Below, one piece after another: positions 1 through 7,244 of a stretch of 15,954 nt of DNA. This DNA comes from Bacteroidales bacterium Bact_07 (lineage in GTDB: Bacteria; Bacteroidota; Bacteroidia; Bacteroidales; Tenuifilaceae): assembly GCA_001603415.1 (NCBI GenBank), contig LUYY01000103.1, positions 1 through 15,954 on the forward strand, given 5' to 3'. The notes beneath the pieces are model-generated. The model did no database searches. It saw only the letters and a program-made list of their open reading frames with translations, and had not been told where the DNA came from. Positions within the stretch are counted from its first letter, which is position 1; each line of letters starts with the position of its first letter. The translations under genes were made by a program, and so were the position numbers.

Positions 1-865
1 CGATCTTATTGTAAATCCCATTTCAGGAACTCGCGGTAAGGAAAGCATACTGCACGTTATCAACAATACAGTTGATAATGATATATTTGAACCCGAGATC
101 CTTTTTACCCGCAAAAAGGGCGATGCCCAGCAGATCATCAGCGAAAAAATTGCCGAAGGATTTAAATATTTTATAGCTGTTGGTGGCGATGGAACCGTTA
201 ATGAAGTAGGAAGCGCAATTGTTAATACCGATTGTGCAATGGGCATAATTCCGCTTGGATCGGGCAATGGCCTTGCCCGGCACCTTAAAATACCACTCGA
301 CGCCGTTAAAGCCATTCAGGTTATAAACAAGCTTAAAGTTGAAGCCATTGACTATGGAATTGTTAATGGGCTTCCGTTCTTCTGCACCTGCGGTGTAGGT
401 TTCGATGCCCATATAGGCTACCGATTTGCCAAAGAAAAAGGGCGTGGATTTTTCAACTACGTAAAGGTGACCCTATCGGACTTCTTCAGGTATAAGCCCA
501 AGAAATACAAGGTTAAAATTGACGATGCTCAGAAAATGAAAGTTAGGGCATTTTTGATAACCTGTGCCAATGCATCGCAATACGGTAATAATGCCTACAT
601 AGCTCCCAATGCCGATATACAGGATGGGTTACTGGACATTGCCATTATGTCGCCCATTAACCTGCTTCAGGCTCCAGCCATTGGTGCAATGCTATTCACC
701 CGAACAATCGATAAAAGCACTGTTCTCCAAACCGGTAAAGCCCAAAAGGTAGTTATAAAGCGCAAACACGAAGATGTGGTTCACTTTGACGGTGAGCCAA
801 TTATAATGGACCGTAAAGTTAAGATAAGTGTGGTAAATAAGGGCTTAAAGGTTATTGTGCCTTAA
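1..865 (+). CDS. Diacylglycerol kinase / YegS-type lipid kinase, 5' end cut by window
   Basis: This is a lipid kinase of the DAGK catalytic-domain family, which phosphorylates diacylglycerol or a related lipid (sphingoid-type lipids are possible in Bacteroidota) at the cytoplasmic face of the membrane. The reading frame is open from base 2, upstream of the first ATG at 239, so that ATG is internal. The translation begins near the family's N-terminus with a VNPISG motif. It then carries the nucleotide-binding GGDGT motif (bases 182-196) and GSGNG (bases 257-271), and ends with the typical FDGEP beta-strand region. About 287 codons are visible, so only a few N-terminal residues should be missing. 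The stop shares bases with that of the convergent gene on the other strand. The family is clear; the lipid substrate is not readable from sequence. Confidence 0.9.
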   Translation, partial: DLIVNPISGTRGKESILHVINNTVDNDIFEPEILFTRKKGDAQQIISEKIAEGFKYFIAVGGDGTVNEVGSAIVNTDCAMGIIPLGSGNGLARHLKIPLDAVKAIQVINKLKVEAIDYGIVNGLPFFCTCGVGFDAHIGYRFAKEKGRGFFNYVKVTLSDFFRYKPKKYKVKIDDAQKMKVRAFLITCANASQYGNNAYIAPNADIQDGLLDIAIMSPINLLQAPAIGAMLFTRTIDKSTVLQTGKAQKVVIKRKHEDVVHFDGEPIIMDRKVKISVVNKGLKVIVP

Positions 866-1620
866 CGGCCATCTACTTCGAGCAATCGGGTTTTTTTACG
901 AATGGTTCTTAATACCAAGTAAATTATACCGGTGATAATAAAAGCAATGAACCACCCTTTGCCCCAAGAACTTAGCTCAAATAATTTACCGCCATTCGAA
1001 ATAACATCGTGTATATACTGAAACACAAAAAACATTAATACCAGCTTAAAAAGCCCTATACTCTCCCGCTTTACCACATTGCGTATGGAAAAATTCAGGT
1101 TTGGTGAATGCCATCTTAACCTTCGAGGTATAAAGGTGGGAACACTATCAGCCCAGTTCAGGTAATCTGAGCCAAATTTATTGCGTAGGAAAAACTCTTC
1201 GGCATACATAATACGTTCATAGTAAAGCCAGTAAACCAGTAAGAAAAAAACTACGAACCAAACACTTTGAGTAAGCAAGGCCAAGCCAAACCACATAAAG
1301 AAGTTACCCAGTTAAAGCGGATGCCTTACCAGCGAATACATGCCCGAAGTATTAACAGTATCGGCTACCTGCTCCTTTGTGTTTCGACCTGAAGTGTTCT
1401 TAGGTGTGTAGCCAATAGTAATTACTCGTATTACCAACCCAAGAAAACTTACAACAAAGCAACCAATAAAGTAACTTGCATTGTATGCATACTGATGGTT
1501 CAAATGCAGGTAAACATAGTAGCCAATTCCTGCAAAAATCAAAACAAGAGGTAGGTAACTACGATTTCTAAAAAGAAAGTCGCCTTGGCGACGGAATGTT
1601 TCAATAAGTGCCATATTCAA
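862..1620 (-). pseudogene. ICMT/LmtA-like membrane methyltransferase, interrupted by an in-frame TAA
   Basis: This is an integral-membrane methyltransferase of the isoprenylcysteine carboxyl methyltransferase-like superfamily. That group includes LmtA of Leptospira, which methylates the lipid A 1-phosphate, but the substrate here is inferred only. Translated from 1620, the frame gives 102 residues ending in VRHPL, then TAA (bases 1312-1314), then LGNFFMWFGL and 146 more codons in the same frame to the stop at 862. Intact homologues have Tyr at that place in an RHPLY motif, so one base change (TAC or TAT to TAA) explains the break. Conserved NTSGRNTK lies before the stop and an EEFFLRNKFG..Y motif after it. 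The full product would be about 252 residues with several membrane helices. A restart at the ATG at 1296 would lack the first half. A sequencing error or recoding remains possible. No clear promoter was found in the 60-bp upstream gap; TATATTTA is the nearest -7-like box. Confidence 0.8.
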
Positions 1621-1680
1621 ACCCTTAATTACGGACGTAAATATAGCATTTGTTAATATAAGTTAATACTGATGTGCTAA

Positions 1681-2448
1681 TTATTTTTGCTTCATCTTTA
1701 AGTATATGGATGTAAGCACTTTTTTGGTGTATAAGGGGAAATCGCCATTCATCATCCAAGAGTAGTAGCTGGGTTCCGACTTTAAAACTTCGACAACAGG
1801 TTTGCCCTTATGCTTCCCAAAATTAAATATTTCCACCCCGTTATCGTCGAGTATAATTCGACCGGCAAAATCGACATTACGGTTAAATGAGCTGAACTCC
1901 GAAAGGAAATCCACATCGTTCTTAAGGTCGGGGTAGCGCTCAACCTGAGCGCAAAGAATTTCAAATGTGGCAAGGGTATCGGCCTCGGCGCTATGGGCGT
2001 TTACCAGGTCCTTATCGAGGTAAAACTTGTATGCAGCAGCCAGGGTTCTCTTTTCCATTTTATGGAAAATGGTTTGAACATCGATGAACTTACGTTTTTT
2101 TAGGTCGATATCTACTCCAGCCCGCAGGAACTCCTCGGCTAATAGGGGTAAGTCGAACTTATTGGAATTGAAACCAGCAAAATCGCACCCTTCAATGTAG
2201 TTAGCAAGCGATTTGGCTATCTCCTTAAATGTAGGGGCATCTTTTACATCATCATCGGTTATGCCATGAACGGCAGTTGCCTCGGGTGGTATAGGCATTT
2301 CGGGGTTAATACGCCTCACCTTCGATTCACGGTTCCCATTGGGGAACACCTTTAACACGGCAATTTCAACTATTCTATCCTTTGCTACATCAATTCCAGT
2401 GGTCTCCAAGTCGAAAACAACCAGAGGATTTTTAATATTCAATCCCAT
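1681..2448 (-). CDS. DEDDh 3'-5' exonuclease (DnaQ/epsilon-like) with DUF3820-like C-terminus
   Basis: This is a 255-residue exonuclease of the RNase T/DnaQ superfamily, likely removing 3' nucleotides from DNA in proofreading or repair. The four acidic metal ligands and the general-base His are visible: D13 and E15 in FDLETTG, D99 in NKFDLPLL, and H152 and D157 in HSAEAD. Residues 207-246 (FGKHKGK, then a YYSWMMNGDFP stretch) form a second small domain resembling DUF3820, seen fused to exonucleases in other bacteria. It lies directly downstream of dnaN on the same strand, which supports a replication or repair role. However, a strong terminator ends only about 21 bases before its ATG, so transcription probably depends on read-through or a promoter hidden in that hairpin region. 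Whether it is the replicative epsilon subunit cannot be told; Bacteroidota often carry several such proteins. Confidence 0.88.
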   Translation of the reverse strand: MGLNIKNPLVVFDLETTGIDVAKDRIVEIAVLKVFPNGNRESKVRRINPEMPIPPEATAVHGITDDDVKDAPTFKEIAKSLANYIEGCDFAGFNSNKFDLPLLAEEFLRAGVDIDLKKRKFIDVQTIFHKMEKRTLAAAYKFYLDKDLVNAHSAEADTLATFEILCAQVERYPDLKNDVDFLSEFSSFNRNVDFAGRIILDDNGVEIFNFGKHKGKPVVEVLKSEPSYYSWMMNGDFPLYTKKVLTSIYLKMKQK

Positions 2449-2469
2449 TTAATATAACCTTTCATTAAT

Positions 2470-2503
2470 AAAAAAACTTCCCCAAGCCACAGCCGGGGAA
2501 GTT
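2470..2503 (-). terminator. Rho-independent terminator after dnaN
   Basis: There is a perfect 9-bp inverted repeat, AACTTCCCC (2475-2483) and GGGGAAGTT (2495-2503), with an 11-base loop. Read on the minus strand, the hairpin is followed by a run of T (complement of the A run 2470-2476). It sits 12 bases after the dnaN stop codon and just before the exonuclease start at 2448. Confidence 0.85.
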
Positions 2504-2515
2504 GGTAAAGTATTC

Positions 2516-3646
2516 TTAGGCGCCAACCATCATTGGCATTAGAAGCATCAATACGTCCTCGTCGGGGTTTTCGTTTTGGTGAGGGAAAATGAGCCCTGCC
2601 CTTGAAGGGTCGGACATGGAAAGTACCACCTCGGTTGAAGAAAGGTTGGCTAAAATTTCAACCAGAAAAGCCGATTTAAAGCCAATCTCCATTTCATCGC
2701 CCTGGTAATCGCAGGTTAAACGCTCATATGCCGAAACCGAGAAATCGAGGTCCTGTGCTGAAACCTCGCACTGGTTGGAGGTTAACCCCAACTTAATCAG
2801 GTTACTTGCGGCATTTGAGTAGATTGAAACACGACGCACCGAGTTGTAGAAATCAACCCTATCGATAATCATCCGGTTAGGATTGTCAACAGGAATTACA
2901 GCGCTATAGTTGGGATATTCGCCTTCAACCAAACGGCAAACCAAGGTGTATCCGCTCATGGTGAAGCGTGCATTCTTATTGTCGAACTCAACGCTAACCG
3001 AACCGGTTTCCTTTACTAGAATTGATTTAAGCAGATTTGCGGGTTTTTTGGGAAGAATAAACGAAGAAAACTCATCAACCTGAACATCCTTACGGCGGTA
3101 GCGAACTAACTTATGCGAGTCGGAAGCTACAAAGGTCATTCCTTCGCCGGTAAGCTCTATAAAGACACCGTTCATCACCGGGCGCATTTCATCGTCGGCG
3201 GTAGCAAATATGGTTTTTGATATACCGTTGAGCATGACATCGGCAGCCACCTTAACACTAACACTGCTTTCAGGATTGAGCTCTGCTGGTTTGGGAAAAT
3301 CATCGGCGGGCTGGCCAACAATGTTAAATTGACCATTTTCCGAATGAATTGCAATGGCAAGTGAACCCGGATCGATTTCAAAGGTTAAGGGCTGTTCCGA
3401 GAATTCCTTTAGAGTGTCAATGAGGATTTTAAAAGGAATTGCAATTGCGCCATCACCCATAACGTTATCGAGGGTAATTTTTGTTGTAAGTGTCGATTCA
3501 AGGTCGGATGCTGTGATTTCCAGCTCGTTTCCTTCCAACTTGAATAAAAAGTTGTCGAGAATTGGTAGGGTGTTCTTGCTGCTGATTACCCTGCTTACCA
3601 CCGTTAAGTGGCTCAGTAGCATGGTGCTTGATACAACAAATTTCAT
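2516..3646 (-). CDS. dnaN: DNA polymerase III beta sliding clamp
   Basis: This is the processivity clamp, a ring-forming dimer that slides on DNA and tethers the replicative polymerase, repair polymerases and ligase. The 376-residue product has the normal length and starts with the family N-terminus (MKFVVSSTMLLSHL, then SSKNTLPILDNFLF). The middle region MRPVMNGVFIEL and the C-terminal LLMPMM strand are also characteristic, and all three clamp domains are present. The start is supported by alignment with the family. It lies 139 bases downstream of the DUF4340 gene on the same strand. The gap holds a weak hairpin with a T run, so dnaN probably has its own promoter there, though no clean TAnnTTTG box was found. 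It is not beside dnaA here. Confidence 0.97.
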   Translation of the reverse strand: MKFVVSSTMLLSHLTVVSRVISSKNTLPILDNFLFKLEGNELEITASDLESTLTTKITLDNVMGDGAIAIPFKILIDTLKEFSEQPLTFEIDPGSLAIAIHSENGQFNIVGQPADDFPKPAELNPESSVSVKVAADVMLNGISKTIFATADDEMRPVMNGVFIELTGEGMTFVASDSHKLVRYRRKDVQVDEFSSFILPKKPANLLKSILVKETGSVSVEFDNKNARFTMSGYTLVCRLVEGEYPNYSAVIPVDNPNRMIIDRVDFYNSVRRVSIYSNAASNLIKLGLTSNQCEVSAQDLDFSVSAYERLTCDYQGDEMEIGFKSAFLVEILANLSSTEVVLSMSDPSRAGLIFPHQNENPDEDVLMLLMPMMVGA

Positions 3647-3708
3647 ATCTCTGTAATTTAAGTTTTAGTTTCTCCTTTAACTGTCAAACTGTTAACTCCC
3701 TTTTTCTT

Positions 3709-3728
3709 AAAAAAAGTTGAAAATCAAC
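3709..3728 (-). terminator. Weak terminator-like hairpin between DUF4340 gene and dnaN
   Basis: Read on the minus strand, a 5-bp stem (TCAAC 3724-3728 pairing with GTTGA 3716-3720) with a 3-base loop is followed directly by seven T (complement of A 3709-3715). The stem is short, so termination would be partial. It may separate the envelope operon from dnaN. Confidence 0.35.
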
Positions 3729-3785
3729 ACAATTCAAAACTCAAAAGGATTTCAATAATACAAAATTTTACTCTAATAAACCACA

Positions 3786-4757
3786 CTATTTTTCATAATT
3801 ATTTACAAACTCGTCAATGGGTGAAAGCACGTAATGAAAATGCAAGTAGGTGCCAACCAAAAACCGATTTTCGGCTAACTTTATTAGGATGCAATTGGGA
3901 TTGAATCCGAGCTTTTGGCCCAAAATGTTGGTATAACCTTCACCAACAATCCTATAAATATTGTATTCGTAAGATTTTCCATTGGCCATTTGTAGCTGCA
4001 ATACAGCAATCAGATTTTCTGGTTTTGCAGAGTTCTCTTCGAATTTTGTGGGATATCGAAGCTTTAAATCGCTAAAAGAATGGTATAGGTTACTAATGTT
4101 GGCTATGTTTATATTGGTCAGGCGATTACCATTTGCACTGAACAAAACTATATCGTTTACCATAAACTTAATAGTATATCCCTTGTCGGTATTCGGAAAA
4201 TCAACCTTAATACTTGCAATCTCTTCGAGCGATTCAGGAAACAGTTTGCTTGCAAGCCAACTATCAGGGTTAACGGAAAAGTATTCTATTAAATCGGTTG
4301 ATGCGATTGGCGATTCAACGTAGTATGGAATTTCAGAGCTTTCGTTCAGCGCTATAGGTTTATAGTTGAATTCAGCAACTGACGCAATTCTATATTCCTT
4401 TTTTAAAGACTTTTTATTATAAATGCAAACCCTAATTGCCTTGTTTTGAAGTAATAGCAAAAGATTGTCACCTGTTTTCAATGTGGCAGGTGCAATAGTA
4501 TTTATGTTTTGTAAAAGGTCGATAAAACTGTAAACCGTGGCAGAATCGGCAATGTAAAAGCCATTTATCAACCAAATGCCTTCTGAATTCGTCAGCCTAA
4601 GGGTATCAGTACCCTTAATTAGTTCGATGGCAGTAATGTTTGAACTTTTAATAGAAAAATTCGACTGACGGTAGTCCCTGTACCATTGTGTTAGGTATAA
4701 AATACCTAAACCGCCAGCAACGATAAGGATTACGATGAGAATTTTTTTAGTTGACAT
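3786..4757 (-). CDS. DUF4340 membrane-anchored protein of the GldF/GldG module
   Basis: This 323-residue protein has one N-terminal membrane helix (about residues 5-24) followed by a soluble domain that should lie outside the cytoplasmic membrane. The repeating pattern of a short strand, a TLRL-type strand, GIWLINGFYIAD and then a helix (residues ~40-90) is the hallmark of DUF4340, whose members usually accompany GldG-family proteins. Its start overlaps the end of gldG by 11 bases, so the two are very probably translationally coupled and act in one complex. The biochemical role of DUF4340 is unknown; a structural or lipid/glycan-handling part of the ABC-type complex is a guess. It is the last gene of the tight run that begins at surE. 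Confidence 0.82.
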   Translation of the reverse strand: MSTKKILIVILIVAGGLGILYLTQWYRDYRQSNFSIKSSNITAIELIKGTDTLRLTNSEGIWLINGFYIADSATVYSFIDLLQNINTIAPATLKTGDNLLLLLQNKAIRVCIYNKKSLKKEYRIASVAEFNYKPIALNESSEIPYYVESPIASTDLIEYFSVNPDSWLASKLFPESLEEIASIKVDFPNTDKGYTIKFMVNDIVLFSANGNRLTNINIANISNLYHSFSDLKLRYPTKFEENSAKPENLIAVLQLQMANGKSYEYNIYRIVGEGYTNILGQKLGFNPNCILIKLAENRFLVGTYLHFHYVLSPIDEFVNNYEK

Positions 4758-6474
4758 GGGTGAAAGTATATTTCTTCCTGCGAACTAAATGCCAAATAAT
4801 TCCGGCAAACACCATAATAAGCGATGGCAACACCATATTAACCAGTTGCCAGTATAATCGTTCACTTACAGTTCTTTTCCGATCGAGTAAACGGAGTTTT
4901 ATATCCCTTGAACGTAAATCAAGAAGTCCATTATCGTCGCAAAGGTATTTTACCATGTTCACGACCAACTCCTTATTTCCATAGGTTTGCTGGGTAAACC
5001 TATCGTATCCCAATGGGATAACATAGGCCCCGTTGGGGCGACGCTGTATATCGTTACGAATGATATCGGCATCGGCAACTACAATCATCTTTGTAAATAT
5101 ACTCTTGTCGATAAAATTGATTGTATTATTTGGAATGATTGCATTTATAGGTCGATTCCGGAAGTTTGATTTGAAAAATCCTTGCAGTTCAACGGCAACA
5201 GGAAGCGAAGGGTTTTGGAACTCGTAGCGGGTTATTCCTTTACTTACCTGATTTAAATTGATTAATGCAGGCACCTTAACAAGTTTACTTTCTTTTGATG
5301 TGGTTAAAAGAATTCGTTTTTTGACTTCGGCATTCATACCAACCGTATCAATTGGGCTTATGAATTTGGCTTGAATCAGATTTAACCCCTTGGTAATAGG
5401 GTTATCGGTAGGTGGCATAAGCAATGGATAGTAAAGCCAAGGTGCAGGGACAAAACGGGGCTCCTGTCCAACCAGTGCAGCATTAACCGGAATTACAGAA
5501 CACTGTATGTCCTGAACCAATAGGGGGTTCAGCCGGGCACCATACCGAAAAAGCATATCATCGAGATTATGCTGATTCATAAACGCCAGCGTTGATGCAC
5601 CGGTTGATAAACTATCGATACTAACGTTTACTGGGTCAACAAACCAAAGCACTCGCCCACCCTGCATAATGAATTGGTCGATTATGAGCTTATCGGCTTC
5701 GGGCATAGGCCGGTTTGGGCCAGCCACTATTATAGTCTTATAAGGCTTTAATGCGTTGGGATCACCATTAATTATCACTCTACTAACTTCGTAGTATTGC
5801 GATAGTTCGCGCTCAATATCACCGGTTTCAAACTCATCAAACTCACCATGTCCTTGAATGAATGCAATGCGCTGCCGGGTATCGGTTGTAACACGGTCGA
5901 TGGCATCAATCAAGGCATACTCAAAATTTTGTATGGATAGGTTAATGTTCTCTTCACCCGATATATTTGGATTATTCCTTAAAAGGTTAACTGCCACCTC
6001 CTTCCCCTTGTATGTTAATATACATCCAGGAAAGATGATACGCTGGATCATAGCACCCTCCTTGTCCTTAACATGAACATTGGTTGGAACAAGTCCTTTA
6101 TCGGCCAGCTGACGGAAAAACTGCTCTTGCTTTTTTGAACTAGAAACGGTGTAGGGATTAACAAACTCAAACCGGATTTTCTTTCCGGCTATCACCTTGA
6201 ACTCATTTAAGGTTTCGGCAAGAGTTTTTTTCATTCGAACAAAAGCAACCGGTAACTCCCCGTCGAGATATGATCGGATTACGACAATATCGTCTAAACC
6301 CTTTAGAACCTCTCGGGTGGCAGGTTGGATGGTGTACCTTTTATCTTCGGTAAGGTCGAGACGAAAGTAAAATAACGACGAAACGATATTTGCCAACAAA
6401 ACTATAATCACCAATGCGGCAAATGACCGTATATGGTTGATTTTTATCTTTCTACTAACACTCATAGCCTTCAT
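4747..6474 (-). CDS. gldG: GldG-family ABC transporter auxiliary protein
   Basis: This 575-residue protein matches GldG, the auxiliary membrane component that works with the GldF permease. In Flavobacterium, GldA, GldF and GldG form an ABC-type complex needed for gliding. There is an N-terminal membrane helix (about 17-37), then FRLDLTEDKRYTI, typical of the family, a long extracytoplasmic domain (ABC_transp_aux type), and a C-terminal helix (about 548-566) followed by a basic tail. Near the end, IPLGYDRFTQQTYGNKELV and LRSRDIKLRLLDRKR are GldG signatures. The first ATG (6474) is used here; a second at 6465 has an AAGG a few bases before it and is a possible alternative. It is 10 bases downstream of gldF and overlaps the DUF4340 gene. 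Many non-gliding Bacteroidota carry it, so gliding is not proven. Confidence 0.9.
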   Translation of the reverse strand: MKAMSVSRKIKINHIRSFAALVIIVLLANIVSSLFYFRLDLTEDKRYTIQPATREVLKGLDDIVVIRSYLDGELPVAFVRMKKTLAETLNEFKVIAGKKIRFEFVNPYTVSSSKKQEQFFRQLADKGLVPTNVHVKDKEGAMIQRIIFPGCILTYKGKEVAVNLLRNNPNISGEENINLSIQNFEYALIDAIDRVTTDTRQRIAFIQGHGEFDEFETGDIERELSQYYEVSRVIINGDPNALKPYKTIIVAGPNRPMPEADKLIIDQFIMQGGRVLWFVDPVNVSIDSLSTGASTLAFMNQHNLDDMLFRYGARLNPLLVQDIQCSVIPVNAALVGQEPRFVPAPWLYYPLLMPPTDNPITKGLNLIQAKFISPIDTVGMNAEVKKRILLTTSKESKLVKVPALINLNQVSKGITRYEFQNPSLPVAVELQGFFKSNFRNRPINAIIPNNTINFIDKSIFTKMIVVADADIIRNDIQRRPNGAYVIPLGYDRFTQQTYGNKELVVNMVKYLCDDNGLLDLRSRDIKLRLLDRKRTVSERLYWQLVNMVLPSLIMVFAGIIWHLVRRKKYTFTHVN

Positions 6475-6484
6475 TTTTGGGGTT

Positions 6485-7216
6485 TCACCATTTACGCGAT
6501 TGAAGTTTTAAACGGGTAAGTCCCAGAAAAACTAATGATATTGATAAGAAGTAAACCACATCGCGCGAATCGATAACACCACGGCTAACCGAATCGTAGT
6601 GTTCGCTAATACTTAATGACAGCAATGCCGATCGGGCCCACTCCAACGATTGAAGTTCGGCCACCCAGGCAAGACCATCATAGAAAAGGAAACATAATGC
6701 CACAGCCGAAAGAAAAGCAACTATGATGTTATCGGTTAAACTCGATGCAAATAGCCCAAGGGCTGCGTAAGCCGATGCCAGGAAAAATAAACCGATAAAC
6801 GAACCCCATGTTGCTGCCCAATCCAGATTTCCTGCAGGATTACCTAAACTCGACACGCTGTAAACAAAAATAAAAGCCGGAATTATTACAATGGCAACAA
6901 GCACCACCGAAGCAAAAAACTTGCCGAGCACCATTGCAGTATCGGAAATAGGGCGTGTAAGAATTAGCTCAATGGTTCCCGATTTTTTCTCATCGGCAAA
7001 CATTCGCATGGTGGCTGCAGGAACAAGAAAAAGGAAAAGCCAGGGGGCAATGTAAAATAAAGGTTCTAAAGAAGCATACCCTGAATCTAGCATGTTGGTG
7101 TTACCGGGTAACACCCATAGAAACAAACCTGTGAGAACAAGAAAAAGAATTGCAATTACATATCCGGTTAATGAAGAAAAAAAGTTTTGCAACTCTCTAA
7201 TAAATATCGATTTCAT
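6485..7216 (-). CDS. gldF: GldF-type ABC-2 transporter permease
   Basis: This 243-residue ABC-2 family permease is likely the membrane channel partner of GldG. Six hydrophobic helices can be placed at about 18-37, 54-72, 98-121, 135-160, 162-180 and 218-236. Between helices 2 and 3 lies DEKKSGTIELILTRPIS, the conserved cytoplasmic coupling segment of ABC-2 permeases. The length agrees with GldF. No ATP-binding subunit (GldA-like) is encoded in this window, so the ATPase must come from elsewhere if the complex is a transporter. It begins 25 bases after the SpoIID-domain gene; a possible promoter box lies in that gap. Confidence 0.9.
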   Translation of the reverse strand: MKSIFIRELQNFFSSLTGYVIAILFLVLTGLFLWVLPGNTNMLDSGYASLEPLFYIAPWLFLFLVPAATMRMFADEKKSGTIELILTRPISDTAMVLGKFFASVVLVAIVIIPAFIFVYSVSSLGNPAGNLDWAATWGSFIGLFFLASAYAALGLFASSLTDNIIVAFLSAVALCFLFYDGLAWVAELQSLEWARSALLSLSISEHYDSVSRGVIDSRDVVYFLSISLVFLGLTRLKLQSRKW

Positions 7217-7236
7217 AGGTGCTTACGTTTTATGGG

Positions 7237-7244
7237 CAAATTTA
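7237..7244 (-). promoter_or_regulatory. Possible -7 box for gldF
   Basis: TAAATTTG on the minus strand fits the Bacteroidota -7 consensus TAnnTTTG and would start a transcript about 14 bases before the gldF ATG. It overlaps the stop codon of the upstream gene. No TTG is found at the expected -33 distance, so it may be chance in AT-rich DNA. Confidence 0.3.

Noticed and set aside
239..241. ATG at 239 as start of the lipid kinase
   Set aside because: The same frame is open from base 2 and encodes VNPISG and GGDGT upstream, so the true start lies outside the window.
866..898. T7 run after the lipid kinase as a terminator
   Set aside because: The preceding pairing (CGA/TCG plus wobble pairs) is too weak, and the bases code for the C-terminus of the opposite gene.
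3354..3656. Plus-strand open frames inside dnaN, gldG, lpxB and surE
   Set aside because: They are mirror frames of strongly conserved minus-strand genes and show no recognisable protein features.
3647..3708. dnaN promoter from TAACAGTTTG
   Set aside because: The spacing inside the box does not fit TAnnTTTG and no matching -33 TTG was seen.
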